Source: an uncultured Pseudomonadota bacterium (GTDB taxonomy: Bacteria; Myxococcota_A; Polyangia; HGW-17). Taken from it: 12,435 nt of DNA. The translations under genes were made by a program, and so were the position numbers. The notes under the pieces were generated by a model. It made no database searches. It was not told the origin of the DNA and saw nothing but the letters and a program-made list of their open reading frames with translations. How positions within the stretch are numbered: the stretch's first letter is position 1; each line of letters opens with the position of its first letter. Positions 1 to 6,212 of the stretch are shown here, in pieces. The stretch is from positions 1 to 12,435 of the forward strand of contig CALKWH010000099.1 in assembly GCA_938004375.1 (NCBI GenBank), read 5' to 3'.

Positions 1-44
1 ATCGTATTCGGTGACTGGAGTTCAGACGTGTGCTCTTCCGATCT
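1..44 (+). other. Illumina sequencing adapter (artefact)
   Basis: Positions 11-44 are the Illumina TruSeq index-side adapter, beginning GTGACTGGAGTTCAGACGTG and ending in GCTCTTCCGATCT. The ten bases before it fit the end of the flow-cell sequence plus an 8-base index. This is library sequence, not genome, so biological sequence starts near 45. Confidence 0.97.
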
Positions 45-121
45 CCTCGTCGCCCCCCTCGCCGCCCACCCGTGACAGAACGACCCGAGACGAGTCAGCG
101 GTCCATCTCCAATTCCCGTCC

Positions 122-157
122 AAATCGAAATCGAAATCGAAATCGAAATCGAGATCG
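122..157 (+). repeat. (AAATCG)n microsatellite, left arm of an inverted pair
   Basis: Five perfect AAATCG units (122-151) are followed by one degenerate unit, AGATCG (152-157). The run is the reverse complement of the ATTTCG run at 242-283, so the two can pair over about 30 bp around a loop of about 90 nt. Confidence 0.9.
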
Positions 158-241
158 TCAGTCATTCTGCCAGGGCGGCCGTAGTTGCATGGGATGAATA
201 CCAGGGATGGCCCCCGCCCCCGCCCTGACTGCAGGATCTGG

Positions 242-283
242 ATTTCGATTTCGATTTCGATTTCGATTTCGATTTCGATTTCG
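242..283 (+). repeat. (ATTTCG)n microsatellite, right arm of an inverted pair
   Basis: Seven perfect ATTTCG units occupy this stretch. They are complementary to the AAATCG run at 122-151. Unit number differs between the arms (five perfect versus seven), which suggests independent expansion or contraction by slippage. Confidence 0.9.
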
Positions 284-307
284 ACTGGAGAGGTTGTGGC
301 GCATGCC

Positions 308-329
308 GCTCCCCATCGGGGTAGGGAGC
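308..329 (-). terminator. Weak hairpin after the 355-1071 gene
   Basis: GCTCCC (308-313) pairs with GGGAGC (324-329) around a 10-nt loop, 26 nt past the stop codon of the minus-strand gene. No T-tract follows on the minus strand, so it is not a canonical intrinsic terminator. It may only stabilise the transcript end. Confidence 0.3.
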
Positions 330-354
330 GACCACGGTGGGGGTCGGCGCGTTC

Positions 355-1071
355 CTACGCCACCGGCGGGGCGGCGGGGGCGGCCTTGCGGGCGCGGCGG
401 CCGCGGTACAGCAGGTCCTTGTTGAACTTGGCGCGCACCTCCGAGCGACCCTCGAAGGCGATGCGGGCGACGCCGTTGATCTCCTCGATCAGGTCCAGCA
501 CGCGGCCCTTGAGCTCCAACAGCGCCAGCGTCTCGCTCGGGAGGTCCGCGCGGGTCTTCTCCTGGACCGCGTCGGCGTCGCGCAGCCGCTGCCAGGCCGC
601 CTTGACCAGCTCCGAGGCTTTCTGCCCCTCGAAGAACCGCGCCAGCTGGTCATCTAGGGGGATCAACTTCGGCGCCAGCGCGGACAGGTGGGCGAGCACC
701 TCGGGGGTGGTCTGCAGGGTGTTGCCGTGCAGGGCGAACTGGTCGAGGGTGACGCCGGCCACCGGTCCGTCCTTGAGCACGATGCGCAGCGCCTCGCGCA
801 CGGCGCGGGACAGGGTCTTGCCCTCGGATCTGGCGAGCCCCTCGTCCTGGGTCAGGGCCTTCGCGCCGTCGCGGCTCACGCCCACGTCGCCCCGGAACCC
901 GGCGAGCAGGTCCAACTGCTGCTTGAAATAGGTCACCCGGTCCTCGGTGAGGCCGCGCCGCGTCAGGTCCGCCAGGTGCTCGAGGGCGTTCCCGTGGGTC
1001 ACGATCCCCTGCTGCGCCAGCGCGTCGAGGTCAAATTGCTTCCCCTTCTCCACCAGTCTCGCGTTCAACAT
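355..1071 (-). CDS. Hypothetical helical protein, 238 aa
   Basis: I do not recognise this family. The protein is rich in Leu, Ala, Glu and Arg and should be almost entirely alpha-helical. I see no signal peptide, membrane segment or catalytic motif. Its C-terminus turns basic (YRGRRARKAAPAAPPVA), which could bind nucleic acid or simply be a disordered tail. The frame is open upstream to 1230, but I chose the ATG at 1071 because AGGAAAGGA lies about 11 nt before it on the minus strand, and because the upstream extension is Arg/Gly-rich and reads like non-coding translation. It stands alone between the 22-bp repeat array upstream and the inverted hexamer runs downstream. Its high GC content matches the hsd genes rather than the AT-richer cassette at 1951-2936, so it may belong to the resident chromosome. 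Coding is likely; function is unknown. Confidence 0.75.
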   Translation of the reverse strand: MLNARLVEKGKQFDLDALAQQGIVTHGNALEHLADLTRRGLTEDRVTYFKQQLDLLAGFRGDVGVSRDGAKALTQDEGLARSEGKTLSRAVREALRIVLKDGPVAGVTLDQFALHGNTLQTTPEVLAHLSALAPKLIPLDDQLARFFEGQKASELVKAAWQRLRDADAVQEKTRADLPSETLALLELKGRVLDLIEEINGVARIAFEGRSEVRAKFNKDLLYRGRRARKAAPAAPPVA

Positions 1072-1234
1072 GTCCAACTCGTTCCTTTCCTGCACGTTCG
1101 CCCTTCGACCGCGGCCGCCCCCATGGCGGCGCACGCGAAGGTCGTCTACAGACGTCCGCCATTGTCGTGACGGCCGGTCTGCTGGTTGCGTGAAATCGAC
1201 CTCGACCTGCCACAAAGTCGACCTGCACAACGGA
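1072..1234. promoter_or_regulatory. 5' region of the helical-protein gene
   Basis: This stretch lies between the start of the minus-strand gene and the 22-bp array. It holds an inverted repeat, CGTCT-AC-AGACG (1143-1154), and three copies of TCGACC (1196, 1202, 1218), two of which belong to a longer direct repeat TCGACCTGC (1202-1210 and 1218-1226). I could not fix a convincing -35/-10 pair. Regulatory use is inferred from position only. Confidence 0.3.
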
Positions 1235-1432
1235 TGAAGCCGCCTTCGGGCGTGCTTGAAGCCGCCTTCGGGGATCCTTGAAGCCGCCTTCGGCCGCCCA
1301 TGAAGCCGCCTTTAAGCACCCTTGAAGCCGCCTTCAGGCATCCTTGAAGCCGCCTGCGCGTGCCATTGAAGCCGCCTTCGGGTTCCCTTGAAGCCGCCTT
1401 CCACCCTTCGTGAAGCCGCTTTCATGGTCCCT
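1235..1432 (+). repeat. 22-bp tandem array, nine units
   Basis: Nine units start at 1235, 1257, 1279, 1301, 1323, 1345, 1367, 1389 and 1411, each exactly 22 bp. Every unit opens with TGAAGCCGC, and most continue CTTC. The remaining ~9 bases vary but end in CCT in five of the nine. The core GAAG-CCGC-CTTC is an imperfect palindrome with 4-bp arms. Because 22 is not a multiple of 3 the array cannot be a coding repeat. The spacing is about two helical turns, so all cores lie on the same face of the DNA, as in protein-binding arrays or iterons. A decayed tenth unit (TGAGG) follows at 1433. Confidence 0.95.
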
Positions 1433-1499
1433 TGAGGTGTTCGACTGGTTACAGCGGAGTACATCTCGGGATCTCATGAACCCGTCCGCGAGTCCTGAA

Positions 1500-1515
1500 G
1501 ACCTGACGTCAGGTC
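1500..1515. promoter_or_regulatory. 16-bp perfect palindrome, possible operator
   Basis: GACCTGACGTCAGGTC is a perfect two-fold palindrome in an otherwise featureless intergenic stretch, 68 bp past the 22-bp array. Length and symmetry fit the site of a dimeric DNA-binding protein. No promoter could be tied to it, so the role is inferred. Confidence 0.4.
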
Positions 1516-1897
1516 CTCCAAACCCGCGCCGGGAGCCGGCTTCCTTCCTGGAGTGTGGGGCGCTTCATCCTTGAATCGCGGCGCTTTTCTGGCACGAACC
1601 CCGTCAGGTTGTCAATCCCCACATAACACGCTCGCTGCGGCAGAAAAACAGGAATGATAACAAACACTTACATTCCATTATCCCAACCCACGCTCCGATC
1701 CACGAGCAATGGAAAGATGGTTTTACACCCTGAGGGAGATCTCTTTTGACAAGTTTTTGTTTGCGGGCTTGCGTCGTAGTGTTGTTTTCCCTACGCTGAC
1801 ATCGCCTGTCCAAAACAGACTTTCCTTCGCGTACGAGAATGAGGTCTGGAAAGGAGAGAGACCGTGCAATACCGAGCATCAGACGAATTCGCAAGCC

Positions 1898-1915
1898 CCC
1901 AAGGCCCCCCTTGGG
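1898..1915 (-). terminator. Possible transcript-end hairpin of the four-gene cassette
   Basis: CCCAAGG (1898-1904... stem) pairs with CCTTGGG (1909-1915) around a CCCC loop, 35 nt beyond the stop of the last minus-strand cassette gene. The position is right for a terminator, but the following minus-strand bases are not T-rich. Confidence 0.35.
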
Positions 1916-1950
1916 ATTTGATGAGCGGAATTAGCCAATGTTTTCAGGTC

Positions 1951-2436
1951 TTACTTTGAGAATTCTGACCAGTTGAACTTGTAATTCAGCGGCGGCAGTT
2001 CCCCAAAAACTGAGAAGTAAACATCTAACAATCGGCCTTCCCAGTGATATGCTTCATCTTTACTTCCCAACTTGAACCAAGACACAAGCAGTTGATCAGC
2101 CTTGCACCCGAGACGGTCAATCAGACCCAATGATCCGAGACGCCAACCAGCCATGTGACCGGGGGTTCCACGATTGGTCGCACACTTGTAGAGCATCTTT
2201 AATCTTCGACGGAGGTTGGCGGCCTCTCCAATGTCAATAAGTCCATGGGGGTCTTCATTAAGAAATCGACATAACTTTCGAGGTTGCATCGGTTTTTCTT
2301 CTGATGGAACTGCCAAGAGATAAACGCCGGCCTTTTCTGGAGCCTTTTCAACAACTTCAACGAATAAACGCCAATCAGTAAATCTGCCGCGATTCGGAAA
2401 TGTCCAGTCTGACCATTGTTGGATTGTCGGAGTCAT
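1951..2436 (-). CDS. Degenerate GIY-YIG-like nuclease-fold protein, 161 aa
   Basis: Motif spacing fits the GIY-YIG endonuclease fold. GVY (residues 37-39) lies on a first strand, and IDIGEAANLRRRL (67-79) occupies the YIG-plus-helix position with the expected Arg near 78. A Glu in HWEGRLLDVY (E133) and PPLN (148-151, N151) match the later Glu and Asn positions. The second motif reads DIG, so the usual YIG tyrosine is Asp (D68), which may weaken or change catalysis. The start overlaps the upstream stop as ATGA (2433-2436), and AAGGAA sits 8 nt before the ATG, so translation is coupled. It is the last gene of the cassette and is AT-richer than hsdR. Family membership is my reading of motifs; a structure prediction could place it elsewhere. 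Confidence 0.72.
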   Translation of the reverse strand: MTPTIQQWSDWTFPNRGRFTDWRLFVEVVEKAPEKAGVYLLAVPSEEKPMQPRKLCRFLNEDPHGLIDIGEAANLRRRLKMLYKCATNRGTPGHMAGWRLGSLGLIDRLGCKADQLLVSWFKLGSKDEAYHWEGRLLDVYFSVFGELPPLNYKFNWSEFSK

Positions 2437-2936
2437 TGTTCGAATTCCTTGCGGATCTTTTCATGCAGATGGGATACGGAGAGTTGCTTTGACTCGATTG
2501 CATCGGCGATGATCTTTTTCACTTCTGCCAATGGAAGCCGAATCGGCTCATTGGAATCAATGGCCTTCTTCACAATGGCTGCGCACTTCCCGAGTCTGAT
2601 GAGATTCAGGCTGACCGCATCCCGATGGGTCTTCTGCAATTCAGCAATGGGCGTCTTACCTGAGCTGGATTCGACCTGAACGCCTGCGCTCTCAAGATCA
2701 CTTTTTTCAATAATGACGAAATCGACCTTGTCCAAGGCTTGGAAGGTCGTGCACATAGCAAGGAGCACTTTCTTCAAGTGTTCCTTTTCTCGATTGGGTA
2801 CGGCCCACATGGATAGCCGGTTGCCCGTCGTGCGAAGGTCGGATGTCACGGGATCCGCAGGAATCTCCATCGAATCCTCGCTGAAGTCATCTCGCCATTT
2901 TGCCAGACTAATTTTTCGCACCAGCAGTTCGGTCAT
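2433..2936 (-). CDS. Unrecognised 167-aa cassette protein
   Basis: I do not recognise this protein. It begins MTELLVRKISLAKW, followed by an acidic stretch and the segment IPADPVTSDLRTTGNRLSMWAV (about residues 27-48). A hydrophobic strand, VDFVIIE, and a Lys/Glu-rich helical C-terminal half (about 110-167) complete it. No membrane segment or catalytic triad is visible. The frame stays open upstream to 3158, but I placed the start at 2936 because that ATG overlaps the stop of the preceding gene as ATGA, and because the upstream extension is Arg/Gly-rich out-of-frame translation of that gene. It likewise overlaps the next gene by ATGA. This coupling at both ends implies co-production, and perhaps a complex, with its neighbours. 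Composition is AT-richer than the hsd genes. Confidence 0.8.
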   Translation of the reverse strand: MTELLVRKISLAKWRDDFSEDSMEIPADPVTSDLRTTGNRLSMWAVPNREKEHLKKVLLAMCTTFQALDKVDFVIIEKSDLESAGVQVESSSGKTPIAELQKTHRDAVSLNLIRLGKCAAIVKKAIDSNEPIRLPLAEVKKIIADAIESKQLSVSHLHEKIRKEFEQ

Positions 2937-3496
2937 CCCTGTAAATCCCGAATCACATCGCGGGTGTACTTTGCCAGCCAGGGAACGCTGTCCCGATGGG
3001 TCCGAAGCACCTCCACCAACTCGGTGTCCCCCCACTGTTCCACGGCGCCGATCGCGGCGTCCCGGACGAGGACGCTGGGAGAGGCGAGTCCCTTCCGCAG
3101 GAGCGTTCGTTTCATCGCGGGACCGAGTCCATCGGCGTGTCCGAGCACATGGAGCCATGAGGCAATGAGATCATGTCGCTCCCCGGCCTCGAAGATCATG
3201 GAGGGGAGCTCCGGGTCGATACCCTGCGCGACCCACGCATCGACGCTGTCCTGGGCCGGGTGTCGCATGCAGCTTTCAACTGGTTCCAATATCAAAGCCT
3301 GCGAAATGGCGAGAAAACGCCGGCGACCCTCCTCGGAACCGGACACCCACCCGTCGTCTGATTCGACCAGGACGGCGACCTGGAGGATTCCATCGAACGC
3401 GCTCTGAAGAAACGGGGAAGTCACAGGAGAATCATCCCACTGCTCCAGCGATTGATCAGTCCTTTCATAGTCGCGCGTCGGGGTGTTAAGCACCAT
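2933..3496 (-). CDS. HEAT-like repeat protein, 187 aa
   Basis: The protein is soluble and mostly helical. Its C-terminal part (about residues 133-187) has the look of HEAT repeats: paired amphipathic helices with the pattern PSVLVRDAAIGAVEQWGDTELVEVL, followed by a second helix pair ending RDVIRDLQG. Such repeats are protein-interaction scaffolds. No enzymatic motif is visible. The start at 3496 is supported by a strong ribosome site, AGGAGG (3504-3509 on the minus strand), 7 nt before the ATG and inside the end of the upstream gene. It overlaps that gene by 11 bp and the next by ATGA. An adaptor role within the cassette is inferred. Calling the repeats HEAT rests on pattern, so another alpha-solenoid is possible. 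Confidence 0.78.
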   Translation of the reverse strand: MVLNTPTRDYERTDQSLEQWDDSPVTSPFLQSAFDGILQVAVLVESDDGWVSGSEEGRRRFLAISQALILEPVESCMRHPAQDSVDAWVAQGIDPELPSMIFEAGERHDLIASWLHVLGHADGLGPAMKRTLLRKGLASPSVLVRDAAIGAVEQWGDTELVEVLRTHRDSVPWLAKYTRDVIRDLQG

Positions 3497-4244
3497 GGAA
3501 CAACCTCCTGGCCTCGTCGTTGATCATGGCTTCGAAGACCTGCTTCTCCTGGTCATGGAGGGTGACCGTCTCCGAGATGGCTGCCTCCAGGTCAAGCGGA
3601 CTGCCCTGGAATGACTTGAACACGTCGATGTCGAGCAAGAAGGTCGGTAAGGATTCGCCCGCTACCGGTACGTGCGTCACGAGCATCTGCGTCTTGTCCT
3701 CGCTGGTAAGAAGAACACGCTCGAGAAAGCTCTGCAGGGAAAAACCAGGAATGGAGGGTTCGAACGGCCGGAACGTGAAATGAGCGGCTCGATCCTTGTT
3801 CTCCCCTGTCAGAACGATTTTGTTGATGTAGCGCACGCCGATCCGGATGACCCGACAACTGCCTGCCACTTCAGAATGGGCACGCAAGGCAGACTCGATA
3901 CGTTCCTTGAACCGCTCCTCGAAGCCCTCATACGGTCGCTGGGAGTTCACGCTCAACACGTCGTGACCGATGGTCAGCAGACGTGTACCGTCCTGATCCA
4001 GAAGCATCAGGCGGGGAATTTCATTCTGTTGGCTCACTTCGGGTTGCTTTTCAGGATTGATCCGGATGTTGGTGTTTTGGACCTGCATCATTTTGCGCAA
4101 GCCGACGTAGAAACTCCGGATGTTTTCATGCTGGCAAAAACGCTCGACCAACTCCGGGTTCCATTCGGTGGGGACGAACCGGAACTCGACGATGGCTTCT
4201 TCGATCGGTGGGGTTTTATAGGGCGGGCCAAGGTAGATGCTCAT
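3486..4244 (-). CDS. TIGR04255 family protein, 252 aa
   Basis: The N-terminus, YKTPPIEEAIVEFRF (about residues 9-23), is the hallmark of the TIGR04255 family, a sporadically distributed group of ~250-residue proteins of unknown biochemical role that often occur in mobile or defence regions. RIGVRYINKIVL in the middle, LLDIDVF, and the late LHDQEKQVFEAMINDEARRLF also fit the family. The length is normal, so the gene looks intact. The ATG at 4244 has no clear ribosome site. It is preceded by a foldable 52-nt element (4281-4332), and the gene opens a run of four overlapping minus-strand genes. Because the gap to hsdM is 133 bp, the cassette could have its own promoter, but I could not identify one. 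Membership is fairly secure; function is unknown. Confidence 0.85.
   Translation of the reverse strand: MSIYLGPPYKTPPIEEAIVEFRFVPTEWNPELVERFCQHENIRSFYVGLRKMMQVQNTNIRINPEKQPEVSQQNEIPRLMLLDQDGTRLLTIGHDVLSVNSQRPYEGFEERFKERIESALRAHSEVAGSCRVIRIGVRYINKIVLTGENKDRAAHFTFRPFEPSIPGFSLQSFLERVLLTSEDKTQMLVTHVPVAGESLPTFLLDIDVFKSFQGSPLDLEAAISETVTLHDQEKQVFEAMINDEARRLFHGA
3504..3509 (-). promoter_or_regulatory. Strong ribosome binding site AGGAGG
   Basis: The minus strand reads AGGAGG-TTGTTCC-ATG, a full consensus Shine-Dalgarno with a 7-nt spacer ahead of the HEAT-like gene. It is the strongest ribosome site I see in the window, and it lies within the coding sequence of the preceding gene. This suggests the HEAT-like protein is made in excess of its partners. 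Confidence 0.8.
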
Positions 4245-4280
4245 GATGCTGCGACAACACCGTTTCGGGAGCGTTTATTT

Positions 4281-4332
4281 CTTGCATCGTGCCGGGCAAT
4301 TACCCGGGTATCGACTCGCAGAGTAATGCAAG
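4281..4332. repeat. Nested inverted repeats forming a three-way fold
   Basis: CTTGCAT (4281-4287) pairs perfectly with ATGCAAG (4326-4332). Inside lie two hairpins: CCGGG/CCCGG (4292-4296 with 4303-4307, loop CAATTA) and ACTC/GAGT (4314-4317 with 4321-4324, loop GCA). Either strand could therefore fold into a closed stem with two arms. On the minus strand it would lie in the leader of the TIGR04255 gene, 36 nt before its start, and just after hsdM. It may be a structured leader, a transcript-end barrier or a recombination remnant. Confidence 0.5.
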
Positions 4333-4377
4333 CCGCCATGCTTGGGCAAAGAAAAAATGCGCTCCTCCGGCGAACCG

Positions 4378-5871
4378 TCACTTCAGCGTCTGGACGATCT
4401 CACGGAAGCTATCGAGGCCGGCCTCGAGGTTCTCGATGATGTCGGCGGCCAGGATGTCGGGATCGGGCAGGTGGTCGAGGTCGGTGAGGCTCTGGTCCTT
4501 GATCCAGGTGATGTCCAGGCTGGTCTTGTCGCGGGCCAGGATCTCCTCGTAGGTGAAGCGGCGCCAGCGGCCCTCGGGTCGTTCCTGCGGGTGCCAGGTC
4601 TCGCGGCGCAGGTGCCGGTTGTCGGGGCGGTAGCAGGCGATGAAGTCCTGCAGGTCCTCGAAACGCAGCGGGTTCTTCTTCAGGGTGAAGTGGATGTTCG
4701 TGCGGAAGTCGTAGATCCAGACCTCCTTGGTCCAGGGCGTCTTCGCGGCCGGGTGGTTGTCGAAGAACAACACGTTGGCCTTCACGCCCTGCTTGTAGAA
4801 CACCCCCGTGGGCAGCCGCAGGATGGTGTGCAGGTCCGTGGTCTCCAGCAGCTTGCGGCGCACGGTCTCGCCCACCCCGCCCTCGAACAGCACGTTGTCT
4901 GGCAGCACCACGGCCGCGCGCCCGTCGGACTTGAGCAGCGTGCGGATGTGCTGCACGAAGTTCAACTGCTTGTTGCTCGTGGTGACCCAGAAGTCCTGGC
5001 GGTTGTAGGTCAGATCGTCGGTGTCCTGGTCACCCTCCTCGTTGGTGAAGGTCATGCTGCTCTTCTTGCCGAACGGCGGATTGGCGAGCACGTAGTCCAC
5101 CCGCAGGCCGGTGTCCGCGATCAGCGCGTCGGCCGGCGAGATGAAGTTGTCGCTCTCGAAGTCGCCGATGTTGTGCAGGAACAGGTTCATCAGCGCCAGC
5201 CGGCGCGTGGACGGGACGATCTCGTTGCCGAAGAACGTCCTGTGCTTGAGGAACTCCTTCTGGTCCCGCGTCAGCGCATGGTTGCCCGGGTCCGCGAGGA
5301 AGTCGTAGGCCGCCAGGAAGAACCCGCCGGTGCCGCACGCGGGGTCGGCGATGGTCTTCCCCGGCTCGGGGCGCACGCACGCCACCATGGCCCGGATCAG
5401 CGCGCGGGGCGTGAAGTACTGCCCCGCGCCGCTCTTGGTGTCCTCGGCGTTCTTCTCGAGCAGGCCCTCGTAGATCTTGCCCTTCACGTCCGCGCCCAGC
5501 GTGCTCCACTGCTCGCGGTCGATCAGGTCGATGAGCTTGTACAACTTGGCCGGGTCCTGGATCTTGTTCTGGCTCTTGAAGAAGATCTGGCCCAGCACGC
5601 CCTTCTCCCGCGACAACTCGCGCAGAAGCTCGGTGTAGTGGGCCTCGAGGTCCGCCCCCCGGCGCGAGGTGAGGCTCCCCCAGTCGTACTTCTTCGGGAT
5701 GGGCAGCCGTCGGTTGTGGGGCGGCCGGCTGAACTCGTCGGCCATCTTCAGGAACAGCAGGAACGTCAACTGCTCCAGGTAGTCCCCGTAGCCGACGCCG
5801 TCGTCGCGCAGCGTGTTGCAGAACGACCAGACCTTGCCGACGATGCTCGCGGTGTTGTTCGCCTCGTTCAT
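4378..5871 (-). CDS. hsdM: Type I restriction-modification DNA methyltransferase subunit (M)
   Basis: This is the N6-adenine methyltransferase subunit, which joins HsdS to methylate the recognition site and HsdR to form the restriction complex. An N-terminal helical HsdM_N domain covers about residues 5-140. QYFTPRALI (151-159) lies ahead of the SAM-binding motif DPACGTGGFF (176-185) and the catalytic NPPFG (264-268). The later DFWVTTSNKQLNFVQHI and AAVVLPDNVLFEGG blocks are typical of the family. At 497 residues it is full length and should be active. The start overlaps the RhuM-like gene as ATGA (5868-5871), and AGGAAG lies 8 nt upstream, so translation is coupled. It ends the hsd operon, 133 bp before the next cassette. 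GC content is high, like hsdR. Confidence 0.97.
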   Translation of the reverse strand: MNEANNTASIVGKVWSFCNTLRDDGVGYGDYLEQLTFLLFLKMADEFSRPPHNRRLPIPKKYDWGSLTSRRGADLEAHYTELLRELSREKGVLGQIFFKSQNKIQDPAKLYKLIDLIDREQWSTLGADVKGKIYEGLLEKNAEDTKSGAGQYFTPRALIRAMVACVRPEPGKTIADPACGTGGFFLAAYDFLADPGNHALTRDQKEFLKHRTFFGNEIVPSTRRLALMNLFLHNIGDFESDNFISPADALIADTGLRVDYVLANPPFGKKSSMTFTNEEGDQDTDDLTYNRQDFWVTTSNKQLNFVQHIRTLLKSDGRAAVVLPDNVLFEGGVGETVRRKLLETTDLHTILRLPTGVFYKQGVKANVLFFDNHPAAKTPWTKEVWIYDFRTNIHFTLKKNPLRFEDLQDFIACYRPDNRHLRRETWHPQERPEGRWRRFTYEEILARDKTSLDITWIKDQSLTDLDHLPDPDILAADIIENLEAGLDSFREIVQTLK

Positions 5872-6212
5872 GATGGATTCTTCCTGTTGAGCATGCTGAT
5901 GACCACCTGCTTCACGGTCTGCATCTCCTCGGGTTTGCTGACGGCGATGAAGAGCGTCACCGCGGCCAGGGCGTCATTGGAGATGTATTTTCTGCCATCC
6001 GCTACAACTGTCAAGGATTCCTTGACACTCGTCGCCGAGGACAGTTCGCCCTCCTTGAAGCAGTTGTTGATGTGCAGGCTGATGTTCTGCTTGGTCTGTT
6101 CGAAGAGGAGGGCCATCTGCTGCTGGGTCAACCAGCAACTGTCCTGCTCGAAGCGGACCTCCAGGGCAACCTCGGCTTCCGAGATCCGGTAGATTTCGAT
6201 TTTATTTTCCAT
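5868..6212 (-). CDS. Short RhuM-like protein, chimeric, 114 aa
   Basis: Residues 1 to about 75 match the N-terminus of RhuM virulence-family proteins: MENKIEIYRISE, then WLTQQQMALLFEQTKQNISLHI (27-48, helix-turn-helix-like), then EGELSSATSVKESLTVVADGRKY. RhuM proteins are usually around 330 residues. This one leaves the family after ADGRKY and ends with a different ~38-residue tail (ISNDALAAVTLFIAV to LNRKNPS) whose DNA is more GC-rich. It therefore retains the putative DNA-binding part without the rest. It overlaps hsdS by 11 bp (6202-6212) and hsdM by ATGA, and the reading frame is intact, so it looks maintained rather than decaying. A regulator of hsdM or an accessory subunit is plausible. 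A truncated remnant that happens to stay in frame is the alternative. Confidence 0.8.
   Translation of the reverse strand: MENKIEIYRISEAEVALEVRFEQDSCWLTQQQMALLFEQTKQNISLHINNCFKEGELSSATSVKESLTVVADGRKYISNDALAAVTLFIAVSKPEEMQTVKQVVISMLNRKNPS

Larger units (their letters stand above)
45..354. other. Non-coding left end with inverted hexamer runs
   Basis: I see no credible gene here. The stretch lies downstream of the minus-strand gene that ends at 355. It holds two hexanucleotide runs in inverted orientation and a GC-rich hairpin near 308-329. The open frames crossing it read through the repeats as Ile-Ser or Phe-Arg dipeptides and lack any coding character. Confidence 0.6.
1433..1950. other. Intergenic region with no supported gene
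   Basis: No gene, tRNA or rRNA is supportable here. GC content falls from about 1600 onward, at the edge of the AT-richer cassette. It contains a 16-bp perfect palindrome (1500-1515) and a GC hairpin (1898-1915). Two short open frames (1709-1921 plus, 1604-1894 minus) overlap each other and have no ribosome site or recognisable family. Confidence 0.55.

Noticed and set aside
185..931. Plus-strand frame containing an Ile-Ser dipeptide repeat
   Set aside because: The dipeptide comes from reading the ATTTCG microsatellite, and the rest is antisense to the 355-1071 gene, which has a good ribosome site.
1235..1432. The 22-bp array as a CRISPR
   Set aside because: The conserved part is about 13 nt and the variable part about 9 nt, far below CRISPR repeat and spacer lengths, and no cas genes are present.
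1604..1894. 96-aa minus-strand open frame in the intergenic region
   Set aside because: It has no ribosome site and no recognisable family, and it overlaps another spurious frame on the opposite strand; its codon content does not resemble its neighbours.
1709..1921. 70-aa plus-strand open frame in the intergenic region
   Set aside because: It has no ribosome site before the ATG, resembles no known family, and is antisense to the other frame here. A TTGACA nearby lacks a -10 at usable distance.
2937..3158. N-terminal extension of the 167-aa protein
   Set aside because: The extra 74 residues are Arg/Gly/Pro-rich translation of the HEAT-like gene in another frame. The ATGA overlap at 2933-2936 marks the true start.
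4342..6192. 616-aa plus-strand open frame antisense to hsdM
   Set aside because: It arises from high GC in hsdM and the RhuM-like gene. The minus strand shows clear methyltransferase motifs and coupled starts.
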